Shown here: positions 13,401 to 26,148 of the stretch, piece after piece
Layout: every line of letters begins with the position of its first letter
Position numbering within the stretch: the stretch's first letter is position 1
Assembly (NCBI GenBank): GCA_017163975.1
Contig: JAFFSR010000244.1
Location: forward strand, 9,983,501-10,047,500
Reading direction: 5' to 3'
Length of the DNA: 64,000 bases
Source of the DNA: Anastatus disparis
Lineage: Eukaryota > Arthropoda > Insecta > Hymenoptera > Eupelmidae
The notes under the pieces: generated by a model
What the model was told of the DNA's origin: nothing
What the model saw: the letters and a program-made list of their open reading frames with translations, nothing else
Database searches by the model: none
Translations under genes and position numbers: made by a program

Positions 13401-16400
13401 ATGATGTAAAATATTCGCGTGTTATGTATAAAATTTTCGTATTAATTTAAATTTATAAATGTTTTCAAATTTTCAATTTAACAATTAATTTTCAGTTCAC
13501 TCATCAATTTCAATACAAATTTTGTAAAATTATTATTCGAAATATGCGCATGTATTAAAATTACATAAACTTCCTCAAGTATACTATTTTTTTGCAATTA
13601 GCAAAAATAAAATATAAGAAGTAAATAAACGATACGTTCGTATCGTTTTTCAAATTAATAGAGTGATTATTTTGATTGAGTTGGAAATAAAGTAGATATC
13701 TTGCAAAAATTAGTATATGAGAAACGTAATAATGCAATAACTAACAGCGAAAGAAAATAATATAACTTTTAACAAACTTTCTATGATGTAAATTTTGTAT
13801 ACTAGTTACACAATCTGTATTCATTTATTTATTATTTTCAAAATTAATGAAGCAAGTTAATGAAGCTCAAACAATGTTATGCATTTTACTTTTAAATAGT
13901 TCTCAACATTATCTTTGTTTACTCTTCGTTTAATTTCCCAAAAACAAAATGCTTATTTACTATTTATATGCTCTAGATTTAATAAAATAAACTTTGCTTG
14001 GTTAATAAATTTTAATTTATAAAATCGCTTTTTTTTAAATTTACAAATACTTTTGAAAACGAGTTTTCATTCCATTTTTATGCACAAAAAATTTCATGTT
14101 AAGTATTTTTTTGATTGATCAGAGAAATTAATCATTCAGATGAATAAAACCTTAATTATCAGTCCAAATGATGTATTAAAACATATCATTTTTTGAAAAA
14201 AGTCTGATTCATATTTCTAATCGATTATAAATTTTTAACGATTTTTAAAATAATTCTCAATCATTGTATAACATTTACGAAATCAAGAAACGTTATTGAA
14301 AATAAAATTCAAAAGTATTGCATTCACGCATAAATAAATTAATCTTTTAAAATATAAATAAAAATCTGCCAGTAAAGTAGTAAATGAAACTCACCATCTC
14401 TTCAAAGCGCCCTTCATTAATTGATTGTTGTTCTTGCTGTAGTTGTTCTTCTTGTTGTTGTTCTTCTTCTTCTTCTTGTTGTTGCTGTTGGTGTTGTCTA
14501 TTTTCAGGCCATCGTTCGCAACTGCGAACACTAGCTTGTGTCGTTTCTGGATTTTTGAGTTTTGTAAAAGGTTGATGTTGAGTGGTTGGGCGATGATGAT
14601 GATGATGGCTAATTAAATTATTACTCGAACGTTTTCTACGCCGTCGTTCTTGTTGTCGTATTATTGAATTCGCATCTTCCTATAAATAAAATCAGAAATG
14701 CCTGATCAAACATTTTTTTTCAATTTAAAAGTAATGAAAATTTATTATACATGTGTATAATTAACTTTTAACATATGTATAATCAATGATTTTTCACATA
14801 ACGTTTTGAATGATGCATTGTATTTTTGAAAGTTTTTTAATGGGCTTTTAATTTTTTTACAATGGTTCGGATTTTGACATTTATTTTTTATTTATTTCTC
14901 TTACAAAATTTATATTTTTTAAAAAATTAAAGTTCACAGTTGTCAATTAAAAATTTTATTATTTACAATACTAAGTATAACTTGATTTTTTTAAATTTCA
15001 ATTTAAAAAATTATGATTTTTAGTTAAATTCTATTTGTACTTTAAAAGAACCTATTTAAAATATATAATCCATATTTATTTAATATTTTATGCTTATTTT
15101 GTGGAAACGAAACATCCTCATTGTTTTTTTACGCAAAAGTAAGTAAAAAAAAGGATAAAAATGTCATAAAAATTATAATATAAAAAATAAAATAAAATAA
15201 TTAAAAGAACTGTTACTGGTTACGAATACCCGGAAAAAGATAATTCAGCACGAAAAATAAAATTACTCCTATATGCTAAACTAGCGATTGTAATAAAATT
15301 TTTAATTTTTAACGTTTCGATCTATTTTATATAATTATTGTATAATAAATCATTATACTTTAATATGTTTTATTACAAAGGGTAAATCTATCCGTTACAT
15401 AACATCAAACCCATAAGAGAGCATGACAAAGGCAGTGAGCTCAAAGGTTCAAGAGTAAGAATTGAACCCTATCATTTTATGGTCACTGCGCCTTAGACAC
15501 TCGAGTCACTGAACCTTAGATTCATTCAATTGTTATTTATCCTTTTTTGGATCAAATAACCATGTATCAAAAATATACATGATTAAATGATTTTTCTTAA
15601 TCTAATAATTAATGCTAAATCTAATCAACGTTTTGTAATTTACATTATCTAATTTATATTTTTTCACCGTCATTATAGTTTTTTTTTAAATATCTCTATA
15701 TTAGGCTTTTTGTTAATAAAAATAGAATGCTGCAACATAGAGATATTTTTAAAACTTTTGGATTAAGAATAAAAAATTTGGAAAACTGTAATGTCGGTAT
15801 TTTAAATTCCCTTAAACTAAGGTAAAACTCATTAATAATCATTATCGACATGGAAATAAAAAGGTATAAACGAATAAAAAGTTTTGTAAGCACAATATAC
15901 TAATTATAAATGAAGCTTAATATAATCTATCAATACGTAAGGGATTAAGCAAATTAAAGCTATTCAATACTAAGCTAAAACTATGGCTAATTAAACTTTC
16001 AGAAAGTTTTAAAGGTAACTTTAGTTAGACTTATGTTGAGTTGACCTAGAAACTAAAAACTAAACTAAAACTATTGGTAATAAAGTTAACTTTATCAATA
16101 GTTTAAAGATTTTCTTGCTTTTCAAATGAAAATAAATATTTAAATTATTCTCTTTTTAAATGGTTTAACGAGTTTTATACAAATCTTATGCAATGTGATT
16201 AATATTTAACTTTCATAATATTTACGTCAAAACGATCATGTACATTATTAATGAGCTTTCTCGTAAGCGTTTTCATACTTTTCTTTTAATAAAATTCTTT
16301 TTTAGTGATGGACTAGTATCAATACTATCAAAACAGTAAACTGGGATATCTGCGAATACGTACCAAATAAGGAAATATTGGGAGATGTTATCAATGTTTA

Positions 16401-19400
16401 CATATAGTAAAAACAAAAAAATTTTTTTTAATTCATATGGGAAAATGAATGAAACGAAAGAAAAAAAAAACGATTGAAATTGCAAAAATAAGTAGAAAAT
16501 TCAAGATCTAGTCAGACCCTCAGAACAAATAACATTAGGGAAATTAAACGTTTTTTTTCGTTTTTTATAATAAGAAATTAGTTTAAATTTACCCTGGTAG
16601 AAGGTTAACAGGTTTCACCCGTTAAGCTAATAATAATGAGCTAAAATCAGTAGCTAAAAGCTATGTTTTAAGGGTCTCGCTTATTTCTAGCTAGAAACCC
16701 AGTAAGATTTCTACCAGGGTATTTGACTTCGTAAATTTCTTGATAATTGAAAGATGAAAAATTATATTAATCAATTATATTAATTTCTAATTAACAATTA
16801 AAACAATATTAAAAAATCAGAGCTTATTTTCTATATTAAAAAAAAGTAATCAATAAAAAACACCTTTACATCAAATCACATTTAACAAGAATTTTTAGAA
16901 TTGCGGTACAGATATTCAGCTGAAAATCCGTTTTTCCGTAGAAAACTAGCTTATAGTAGATAGAAACTCAGTACTAAAATGTATACAGTATATTCAATGA
17001 TATCGAATTTCGTAGAAAGGATAGGATAGCTCCTGTTCAAGTCAATCGACTGTGCAACTGATACAGCTGTACATATTTGCAAAACTCGTCTTTTTTTCCA
17101 GGATTTAAGCTATGTATATCTTTTTAAATATGTATTCACGTGCATATTTTTTTACCTTTTTTATAATCCTATCATATTGATATCTGTTTTATTGGCTTAT
17201 TGTGAGTTATTCTTTTGTAAGTTTCTTTTTTATTGAGAATAAAAAAACTTGTATTTTCTGCGGGTTAACAAAATTATTAATCTTCTATCATTTAAAAAGT
17301 AAAATTGTTGGTTAAATTTAAATGCATTTGTAAAACTTATTTAATATCTTTTATTCCAAACTCAACAGAAATGGCCAATTTGTTAACTCGAAAAACAAGA
17401 CGAAAGAAAGCCATATCTTACGTCTAAAATTTTGCGGAAGAAAAGTACTAATCTCCCGCAAAATTTATTTCTCCCAAATTTAGTGGGAGACAAGTTATTT
17501 TCTCCCATTAAATTTCATTTCTCCCGCAAAATAAAAAATTTATAAAATTTAATATATTATTGAAAATTTCTAGAAAAAAATTTAATTTCAATTTTTTTCC
17601 AAATAAGTCCGCTTTTTTTAAGCTAATAAAACGGCTACGGTTGAGATGGTAATTAAACACCTTATGCGACTTGGAAGCAAAGTCAATTTTTCCCGCAGGT
17701 ATTTGCTGTCCTCGCTTCGCTTCACTCACTTGGGTCGCAAATCCACCCTCGGGAGAAATATATGATTTTACTCCCTAGCTGCATAATGTACTATTATCAT
17801 TCAGGAAGCATTTTCTCATATCAATAAATCGCATAAAAATTTAATCATTTTAGCTATTGAATAATTTTTATTTTAGTTTTCAAGTTAATTTAAAGATTTA
17901 TTTATTATGAATTAAATTTGATCTTATATATTTCAGTTGATAAGAAAAAGTTTAATTTATATAAATTTAAGGTATATATTTCAGTATTGTAAAAATATTT
18001 TTATCGAAATGAAAAGAAATATTTGGTTTCTTATATCCACAAGTTTTATTGTTAAAAAAAAGCTTGAAAAAAATTTCATTAAAAATATTTATTTAAGCTT
18101 CCGTTTGTAAAACAATTGTTTGAAAAAAATTTTTTACACAACTTTTTAATAAACCAAAAAGCTATTGCTACCAAACAAAAACTGAAAATAAAATATCTGT
18201 AGAAGTAAATAAATACAGAGCGCAGAGAAATATTAAAAAATAAGAAACAATAAAATAAAAATTCCAACAAACCTCGTTTTTTGACCGATCTAACAATTCA
18301 TTGTCTATCCTTACACTTTGTTTTTCGTTAGTTTCGTCGTCAAACAATATTGATGTGCTTAGTCGCATTTCTTGCAATAATTCTTCTACGGTCGTATGTA
18401 TACTACTATTTCGTTTTTTTTCATCGTGGTAATGTCGTTTAGTAGATCCGGTATTACTTGGCGTTTTAATTTTGGCCAAAAAATCATTACTATTGTAATG
18501 CAATATGCCAGAATTTAAGTTATGTTGTTTCGCGCAGCTATTAGAAAAGAAAGAAAACAATATGAGAAACTCCAGAATTTAAATGAAATTAGATACTAAA
18601 TTTGATAGTAAAATTAATCCATTCTTTCAAATGATGAAAATTCTTTTAATTTTTGTGAATGTAAATTAAATGCGAGAGAGATAGAGAGATTGAAATTCAA
18701 GTAAAATAAAATATCTTTGTAAATAAGCATTGAGTTAATGCGTTAGTAAGTCAAAAATAATTTTATTATATTATAAATTCTTATGTATTTTATAAAACGA
18801 AAATCGTTTTGTCTAGAATTAATAAAGAATCAATAAAAAGATTAGCTAGTAGTTACTTTTGATTTTATTGAAATTATATGCTATACGATAGGGTAATAGA
18901 AATAAAAACATTAATTGTTAAGAGGATGAAACAAGGTCAAAAAAATTGTATCGTAATGTCGTCATTGTGCCAAAATAGTAAATATTTCAAGGTTCTGAAA
19001 AATTTTGGCAAATAATATATCGGTAATACATTCCATTATTTGACTATGGCCAAGTCCGTTAGGTATTCATAATGGAAAGAATAAAATTAATTTAAAAGAA
19101 TAGTATAATTTAAATAAGTAGTAATGAATATTTTTAATAAGATCAACATAAGTATAAAATTCATTGTTCTGCATGTTATTACATTTTAGATTTTAAACTT
19201 CTTTTATGATTCTACTATTGCGTTTTATGGTATGCAATAAAAAATTTTATACTTTTCTAGCAACGAAATTAAATTATTTAAAAAATAAAAAAAGGAAAAA
19301 GATTTCATAACTTAATCTTTAGCAAAAAAAATAAAAAAATAGAATTTATGAAATATAAATATATTACAGAATTTAGATATCTAATTTTACATTGGATTTA

Positions 19401-19817
19401 TTAGATTATTTGTTCTATTTTACAAATTTTCATAAAATTTTATCTTTATTTCAATTAACTTATCTATATAATCCTTGACCCATTTTTTTTACCGTTTAAA
19501 CATCTCTTATCTTTACGCATGACTTTATTTTATTGTTAATTAATCAATTATCCAGTCGACTAGTGAAATTCCTGTCTGAGTGACTAAACACGCGCACACA
19601 TACAAAGACACATACTTTACCTCTCTAAGCAAGGGATACGACACTTCATTTTATCAGGCAGACAGCAACATGTAACACAATGTGGTGCATCTTTAGCGAA
19701 TGGTAACTGTTGAAGATTTTCCTCTGTTTTAGCTGACCGTATATGTTGTCGTCGATCACTTGATTGATTGCGTCTACTGGTACTCGATAAAACTGTTGTC
19801 TCGATATTTGTTAATTC
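7414..19817 (-). CDS. 3' part of an unrecognised Q/E/H-rich protein gene (4 exons)
   Basis: Exons in transcription order are 19621-19817, 18273-18537, 14395-14679 and 7423-7605. All have AG acceptors; the first three have good GT donors (GTAAAG, GTTTGT, GTGAGT). The phases fit without a break (0-2, 2-0, 0-0, 0-), giving 310 codons. After 7423 the frame reads Val-Gly-TAA (stop 7414-7416, then AATAAAG), but GTAGGA at that spot could also be a donor, so this may or may not be the final exon. The protein has a Cys-rich patch (CVTCCCLPDKMKCRIPCLE), then a Ser/Asn-rich part with TVEELLQEM, a basic RRRRKR stretch, a five-His run, and an alternating Gln/Glu tract. The first exon starts in phase 0 without a Met, so the 5' end lies above 19817 and was not found. 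I do not recognise the family. It reads like a disordered intracellular tail of a large protein. The introns (1.1, 3.6 and 6.8 kb) are much longer than those of the other genes here. Confidence 0.7.
9667..9923. repeat. Diverged tandem duplication (about 2 x 130 bp)
   Basis: Unit 1 (about 9667-9800) and unit 2 (about 9803-9923) share the same order of blocks: TGGGAC, TTTACAA-CTGT-AAGTA, AACTTTAACA-AGTGAA, TGTATA, TTTGACATTT/TTTGTCATTT and TTAATTAAT. Substitutions are scattered along the whole length, so the duplication is old. Confidence 0.6.
10121..10320 (+). repeat. tRNA-derived SINE, copy 2, with target-site duplication
   Basis: The tRNA-like head (TAGCTCAATCGGCAGAGCG, then AAGTTCGAATGCC) is followed by the family body and the end TGTCGTTAAATAAAAT. 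It is flanked by AAAAGTCATTTTGA (10107-10120) and AAAAGTCATTTGA (10320-10332), a 13-14 bp target-site duplication typical of LINE-driven retroposition. Open frames on both strands across this element are by-products of the repeat. Confidence 0.88.
14424..14497 (-). repeat. Coding CAA/GAA triplet tract
   Basis: Within the 14395-14679 exon, mixed CAA/CAG and GAA triplets encode runs of Gln and Glu (five Gln, five Glu, three Gln, and so on). A separate (CAT)n run at about 14592-14606 encodes five His. Mixed codons interrupt the tract, which should limit slippage, but length variation between individuals is likely. Confidence 0.75.
16591..16720. mobile_element. MITE with 12-bp terminal inverted repeats
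   Basis: Both ends carry the perfect inverted repeat ACCCTGGTAGAA (16591-16602, and its complement at 16709-16720). The 130-bp body is non-coding and contains several GCTA-rich stretches. ATTT is present on both sides (16587-16590 and 16721-16724), consistent with a 4-bp target duplication. No transposase is present, so it is non-autonomous. Confidence 0.8.
17428..17758. repeat. Cluster of TCTCCCGC-type motifs in both orientations
   Basis: CTCCCGCAAAAT occurs at 17452-17463 and 17521-17532, and its inverse ATTTTGCGG at 17428-17436. TCTCCCA and TGGGAGA form a small hairpin at 17470-17490. Related TCTCCCAT, TTCCCGCAGG and TCGGGAGAAAT lie at about 17500, 17690 and 17745. The patch from 17690 to 17758 is GC-richer than its neighbourhood. 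It may be a transposon remnant or a regulatory cluster; function unknown. Confidence 0.4.
18538..19620 (-). other. Intron of the unrecognised gene
   Basis: 1.1 kb between the phase-2 donor at 19621 and the matching acceptor at 18537. I see nothing else in it. Confidence 0.6.
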
Positions 19818-22800
19818 CTTTAATTATACAGATATTCACTTTACAATAAAGTATATCGAGTTCAGCTTTAATAATTTATTTTATTGGGTTATGAGATTAA
19901 GGAAGAAATTTTAACATGTTTTTAATCAATTACTAATGTATATGATATATTAGTACAAAAAAATGTTTTAAAGTATAATATTTAAAAATTAAGCTGTTAT
20001 TTTAATATTAATATCAATCCATTTCATATATATTAGTAATTATAAAATATATATAATTAATTAAGTTATACTTAAGCATTATTAAATAATGATATTTATT
20101 CATAAAGTAAGATTATAAAATTATTCATCATATAATTTATAATAATAAAGATACACAGTATATTTATTGCTCACAGTCTTGCAGTTACGAACAAAGAATA
20201 AAGACACACAATACATAACTTATACTTAAACTGTTTAAAAAAAAATCTTTTATATAAAAAATAATCTTTTTTATAAAAAATTATGTAACCTCAATTTCGA
20301 AGTTGAATTTAAGAACCAGTAACTGAATGTTCAAAGTCGGCCATCAAGATTTCTTAAACTATTGTTAAACGTTTCATAAAGAATCAATGTCATCTCAAGA
20401 TCAAAAAGAATTAAAAAAAAAGAAGAAAAAAAGAAAGTACAAGAACAATCATCGAACCCTTTCTTGTACGTGATTTATTTTCCTCTCAAAAAATAGGGTC
20501 TTTTTTTCCTCGCTTAATAATCTTTCTTATATTTTTTCTTTCCTTTTTCTTTATTTTTCAGATCTTTTACAGATAAGTGCTCTCACGTACACGCTTTACA
20601 CGCTACTGCGTATCAATGAGTTTCTAACTTATATTGTTTACTTCCTACACGAGAAAAAAGTAAGCTCTTTTCTTATTCTATTAAAAAAAAATTTCATCGC
20701 CCTTGACTTCTGTAACAAGACGTTGAAAACCGTATTATATATAAAGTTTTAAGAAAACCTTAAAAAGAATTTTTAAACAAAAGTAAAATGAGATGTTTCG
20801 AACAATAACCAAGATGTTACAAGTGATTTTTATATAACATTGTTGTGGAATTGAATAAGAATGTACTGTAATAAAAGAACAAATTTATGTAATAAAAGTC
20901 AATAAGATAAATGTGGTTTATACAGAAATATCTGATTGCTTATTGCAATAAAACATTTTTTGAAATTTTTAATGAATCTTGGGCTATTCATAACTTTATT
21001 ATGAAATATCTTATATCCATTTAAATCGTGCTTGCTAGTTTGTTTTATGAAATTGCGAATTCATCAAATAAAACAGTGTATGGTAAAGAGTCGAATGGAA
21101 ATTCGTAGGATTCCAGATATAAAAGGAATAAAACATTAAATAAAATTGAAGCACAGTAAAGTATATTTTTAAGTTTAAACATTATTTATTTTGTTATAAA
21201 TTAAAACCAGAACTTTTTTTCATAAAAAATATTTCTAATAAAGTATATCATTTCTTTTATATAAAAATGAAGATATTACTATCATTATTATTGACATTTC
21301 TTTCAATATTAAAAAAAAAGTAATCATCGAAAATGAATATCTTTCTTAAGTAAACACATTAAACAAAATTTTACAAACGAGTAAACGAAAAGTTAATAAA
21401 CGGATTGAAAAATTCGTCTGAATGTCAGCTCTTTATACGAAGATTCGTCGTTAAGGTTTGCGTAGCGGAATGTAATAAAGTAGTCCGAACAAACTTAATA
21501 ACATTTCAAAAAAGTTGAAACTTTATACGAATTACTTTAAATATGATTTTCTTCGTTAAACTTCATAGTATTACAAAACTATTTTTAACGAATAATATGA
21601 TGAAAACGTCATTAATAATCCATGAAAATATTATAACTTTTACATTATTATTATCATTATTATTATCATTTTTATGTTTTATTAATAAAATAATAATTGA
21701 ATGATTCTACGTATGAATTTTGATTACTAAAAAGAAAAAAAGATTATTATTTATCAACAAATTAATTAGTTTAAATAATTTAAATCAAAATAAACATTTT
21801 TTAGAAAGTTTTAAAAAGGGTTATTGAATACATGAACACTTTTTATGTTTTAAACGATTCTTATATTTACACTAAATCGTATAATTAAACTAGAATAGTG
21901 CAATATATTAATATATTAATTAGAAAATTTTAATAAATTAATTTTAAAATAACATTTTTAAGGTTAACTAAAAACAATGTTAAAATAATTTTTAATTAAA
22001 TTTTAGAAAAATATTCATGTTACAACCTTATTCATATTACAATCTTATTTATATTACAAGTAACAAAAATAATAAACAGTTTTATAAAAAAAATTTTACT
22101 CGTACTTTTTTAAAGTCACTCACATTATAATTAGATCGATAACCTACTCTAAAGAAAAGTGAATACTTAAACCATTCTAAAACGACCAAAGAATTTCAAA
22201 AGAAATTCTTCTTTTCTTCTCCATTAAAACATTTTTTAAATATCACTTTTCTCTTCTAAAAATATGAGGAGGAAAAAAATTTTTTTTTAAAAGAACGGTA
22301 AAGAATAGACAATAAAAAAAATTTTAAAAGGGAAAAAAAAACTAACCACGTCCTGCGAGCTGTCGAGCATTCTTTTCCTTCAACTCTAATGCCGCTAACC
22401 TCCCTATCCTCACTTTCTTCCTCTTTTCTTTTTTCCCTTTTTTTTATATCATATTCTTTGACTGTATACAATTTCAAACGAAGATTTTTCAGCATTATAC
22501 GCGTACCCACGCGGCGGCCTTACCTTTTTTTCTTATTTTGAATTATTGACGGGACATGTATAATAATACTTGGGGAAAAATATAACGGCATGAATATGAC
22601 GGTACGGCGTTGCTGTTTTGTTCAATATTTTATTTATGCCATTGTGTATTACGTAGTTTTAAAATATCGATCCGTTGTGGTTATTCGTTATAAAAATCAT
22701 AACAATGTCATGATATACGGGTGATTCGAAAAAATAGCAAAATTATATGTAGCTTTCTTTTTTTTTTTAAATTTTTGTTTATTTTAATTATTAACTTTGA

Positions 22801-24191
22801 TTTTATTTTAAATTTGAATTTTATTTTTAATGTAATTTTACATTGAATCGATAAATACGCTTGTAAACAAAATAATAATGCACAGTTGCACGTCTATGCT
22901 CGTTAATGTTACAGCTTGATATTTTCCAAATAGAATAATTTTAACGCGTTTGATTGAATATTTGTGTTTAACATTTATGGCTTTTAATTTGAAATGTTTA
23001 TTTAGGATTAAAGTATTTACAAACATTTCAACAAATTCATCGGATACATTCTGTTTAGAATATATAATACTTTTGTCAATATTTACTATTGTTTGAATAA
23101 AATGATGAATGTGTTTTAATGTTTAAAATTAAAATAAAGAAAATGTTTATCTAAAAAAAGTTGTTCTTTTAACACTTTTATCTTAATTTCTTTTTACCTG
23201 TTTAGAAGATAAAATAAGAAATTTCAAACTAATGATTTGGTTAATTTTATTTTTAATAGTTTACATTTTTACATATTATTACCAATAAATATTAGTATTT
23301 AATAATTTTATTTTTATAATAATTGTATAAAGATCATTTAAAAGGTCATTTGAAGAAAATTAATTTTTCTGTTGTGATAGAAGAGTGTTAAAAAAATTAA
23401 GTATTTGTTAATAACATCAAGAATTGAAAAGTCTTGTTTATAAAATTTTTAATTTTCACCTAAAGTATTAAAAATACATAGACGTATACAAAAAAATCTG
23501 CTGATTATAACATAGAATAATGCAAATGCTTACACATTGTTCATTTTATCGAGAGTGAAAAATCACAGTAAATTGAGATATTCAGTTTGGCAAAAATTTA
23601 TCCATGTAATAAATATACATTTTTTTTGCTTTACATTACATGTATTCACAAATTTCGAAAACTTTTGTAAAAAAAATGAAAAATTATTTTTTATGTTGAT
23701 ATTCTATAAGTGTTATACAAGTAATGAATATGACTAAATGAAAGAAAGGGTACAAATTTTTAGTATTTAATTTATAAAATTTATGCAAATAATTTTGAGT
23801 TTTAAATATATTATTTGATTTGGTAGATATTTTTCAATTTTTCTCTGTATCACTGTATCGAATCTTAATATTTCATCGGATCATGGAATAAATATAATTT
23901 TCTTAATTTACGTATTCATTGTTTTTTTTATGTATATTTATCTAATGAAATTTTTATTTTATCGAGTTCATACTTTTGATTTATAATGTTTCAATCTTTC
24001 ACTTGAATAAACATAAATTTAATTAATATTTACATATAATACATAAATCATGTTTATTAATTATACAGTTAAATAGAAAATGAAAATGTGAAGATTTGTT
24101 GAGAATAATTAAAATTTCATAATCTATACAGTTACTTTGTTGAGTAAATATTTCGAATCATTAATTATCTTATAAAGTAATAAAACTGTAG
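19818..24191. other. Gene-free AT-rich stretch
   Basis: The upstream exon(s) of the minus-strand gene ending at 7414 must lie here or further right, but none could be identified. The minus-strand open frame at 22256-22510 is Lys/Glu/Arg-rich, and its only plausible donor gives the wrong phase for the exon at 19817. A small ATT/ATC microsatellite lies near 21643-21670. Confidence 0.5.
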
Positions 24192-24399
24192 AGGTCGTCA
24201 GTGGCTCATTTGGTAGAGCGATGGATTCGTCATCTCGAGGTTCCGAGTTCGAGTCCCACTCTCGGCGTCAGATTATTACAAGCACCACTGCTTATTATGA
24301 TACATGTGCTTTGTTTACAAACACACTGAAAACCTCTGTCGTTAATTAGCATCTCAATGATAACATAAATACAGCGACGATAAATTAAAAAAAAAAAAA
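24192..24399 (+). repeat. tRNA-derived SINE, copy 3
   Basis: Begins GAGGTCGTCAGTGGCTCATTTGGTAGAG; the B-box-like GAGTTCGAGTCCC, CATGTGCTTTGTTTACAAAC and TTAGCATCTCAATGATAACATAAATACAGCGACG follow. It ends in an A-rich tail at about 24386-24399. A weak AAAGTAAT repeat on both sides may be a target duplication. Confidence 0.85.
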
Positions 24400-24448
24400 G
24401 TAATTTAATATTATCAAGGGTTTCTTTGGAAAGACTTTGTTTTTTAGG

Positions 24449-24680
24449 AGCGGCGATAGCGCAGGGACTAAGGCTCTGAGGTTCGATTCTCTTAGAAAAT
24501 TACGAAATTTTTTTGCGGCGAGTAGAAACCGGAGACCACAAAAAACTATAAAAATAAGTCCCGCTGGGCATAACAATTAATTCACGAAAAGTAGAAGAGT
24601 TTACTATAAATATACAGTGGCAACTAGAAGGTCCCTACAGAGGACCCCATAGCCATCCAAAGAAAAAATAAATAAAACTC
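24449..24680 (+). repeat. Second, different tRNA-like repeat
   Basis: About 50 bp downstream of copy 3, GGCGATAGCGCAGGGACTAAGG (A-box-like) and GAGGTTCGATTCTC (B-box-like) sit about 12 bp apart, too close for a real tRNA. A GC-richer body with CCGGAGACCACAAAA, GTCCCGCTGGGCATAA and AGGTCCCTACAGAGGACCCC follows, then AAATAAATAAAA. The layout suggests another SINE family or a decayed tRNA-derived repeat. Only one copy is visible here. Confidence 0.5.
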
Positions 24681-26148
24681 TAGTATCTTATCCAGTTGGA
24701 ACTAGCTAAATTACCAGTTGATGGCAAGTTTTATTATATTAAAGAGCCTAGGAAAATTGGTTAACAAATGATTTAATATGACCTGTATAGTTTATATTAC
24801 AAACATAACTCTTGATATTAAAAAAATTGATTTCATAATTTGCATTTGTATTTCTGCATGGTTGCTGCAAGATTTTGCTGAAATGTTTTAGTATAATATT
24901 TCTACAAAAGTTACTGCGAGGTTTCAGAAACTTTCAATTTGACTTTAAATAATATTTTCTGAAATCTAACCTGACTTATTACTGATTTTTTATCAATTTT
25001 AGACATTTTAGTCTATAAAATTTATAAAATAAATAAAATTAAAAAAACAAAGTTCATTTTGTTTTCGATTATAAAAAGAAATTTCAATTTACTTTCAATT
25101 TACTACGTCAAAACGACGCGTGTACATAATTTATAATGCAAAGTATCCGAGTGTCGCAAGCTTGCGGCTATGAAATATTCAAACTAAGATTTTTATCCTG
25201 CGAGCATTAAAAACTTGGAAGGTTAAGTAGAATGAGTCAGCGCGTTGACAGACCTGGATTAGCATTATGCAAGAATTTTTATTTTATTCTGCATTACACG
25301 ATTGTAAAGAACAAATCTATGTTTTTTATTGATTGTTTATGATGAAATATTAATTTGGGGAATTCCTTTTACAAGTAAATTGCGTTTCTCAAGAAGATAA
25401 AAACATTTGAAGTGCTTTAATTATAACATCTCATTAACTTACGATTGAAATTTTGTAATCTTTTATTAATTTCTCAGAAGGTACGTCACTGAAAATTCTT
25501 ATTCAACTTGTAAAATATTATCTTCCTTTAAATGAAAAAATGACTTTAATTTTATCATTACACAAGTTACTATCATAGTATATTGTTCAGTTAAGAAGTG
25601 TCATTAAATCCTTAATGTAATTTTTCATTAAAAATTTTTAATAAATTAATTAGAAACTAGATTTTTCATATTTTGAAATACACCTAATTTAAAAAAAAAA
25701 ATATTTTTTATGATTTTTTCTTATAACTCTAAATATAGTTTTAACATTTGTGTAACAAAAATGAATATTATTCAAAATTTTAATCAGTAACATAATAAAC
25801 ATTGAATTATTAAAAAAATAAATTTTTTCAAAATATGCTAACTTTTTTTTCATATCTTTTTTTTTTTAATCTATCTACCTAAACGATTTACCTTTATCTT
25901 TTCTGGCCTTCATTGTATATTTTTATCTCGTTTAAAAAGGAAAAAAAGCCATTACCCTTCGAAAATCTAAAATCCAAATCTTAATTCCCTTTCCATTAGC
26001 TTCTAAAATCCTTAAACGTTTAAAATAAACTTATCATCCTCTGATGTAGATGAATTTAAGCGAAGTTTCCTTATAAGGTAACCTTTTCTCTAATTACTTG
26101 GAAAACTAACACACAATATATAGGATATAAGATAAGCTGTATATAGCC
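24681..26148. other. Upstream region of the pickpocket gene
   Basis: AT-rich, no exon seen. It should contain the promoter of the channel gene starting at 26149. A less AT-rich patch at about 25108-25260 (with AGTGTCGCAAGCTTGCGGC) is the most distinctive piece. The start-proximal sequence has a TATATAG just before the ATG, which cannot be assigned a role. Confidence 0.4.

Larger units (their letters stand above)
7606..14394 (-). other. Large intron of the unrecognised gene
   Basis: 6.8 kb between two phase-0 exons. It contains a diverged tandem duplication (9667-9923), a SINE (10121-10320) and a less AT-rich patch at about 12850-13060. No additional exon with matching phase and splice sites was found. 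Confidence 0.6.
14680..18272 (-). other. Intron of the unrecognised gene
   Basis: 3.6 kb of AT-rich sequence between phase-0 ends. It holds a small MITE (16591-16720), a cluster of CTCCCGCAAAAT-type motifs (17428-17758) and a possible decayed tRNA-like repeat on the minus strand around 15420-15520 (GGTTCAATTCT B-box-like). No exon is supported. Confidence 0.55.

Noticed and set aside
15420..15540. Decayed minus-strand tRNA-like repeat (GGTTCAATTCT)
   Set aside because: Only the B-box-like part is clear; too degenerate to call as a separate element.
22256..22510. Lys/Glu/Arg-rich minus-strand open frame as an upstream exon of the unrecognised gene
   Set aside because: The only plausible donor (GTTAGT) leaves phase 2, but the exon at 19817 starts in phase 0. 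Composition also looks like simple sequence.
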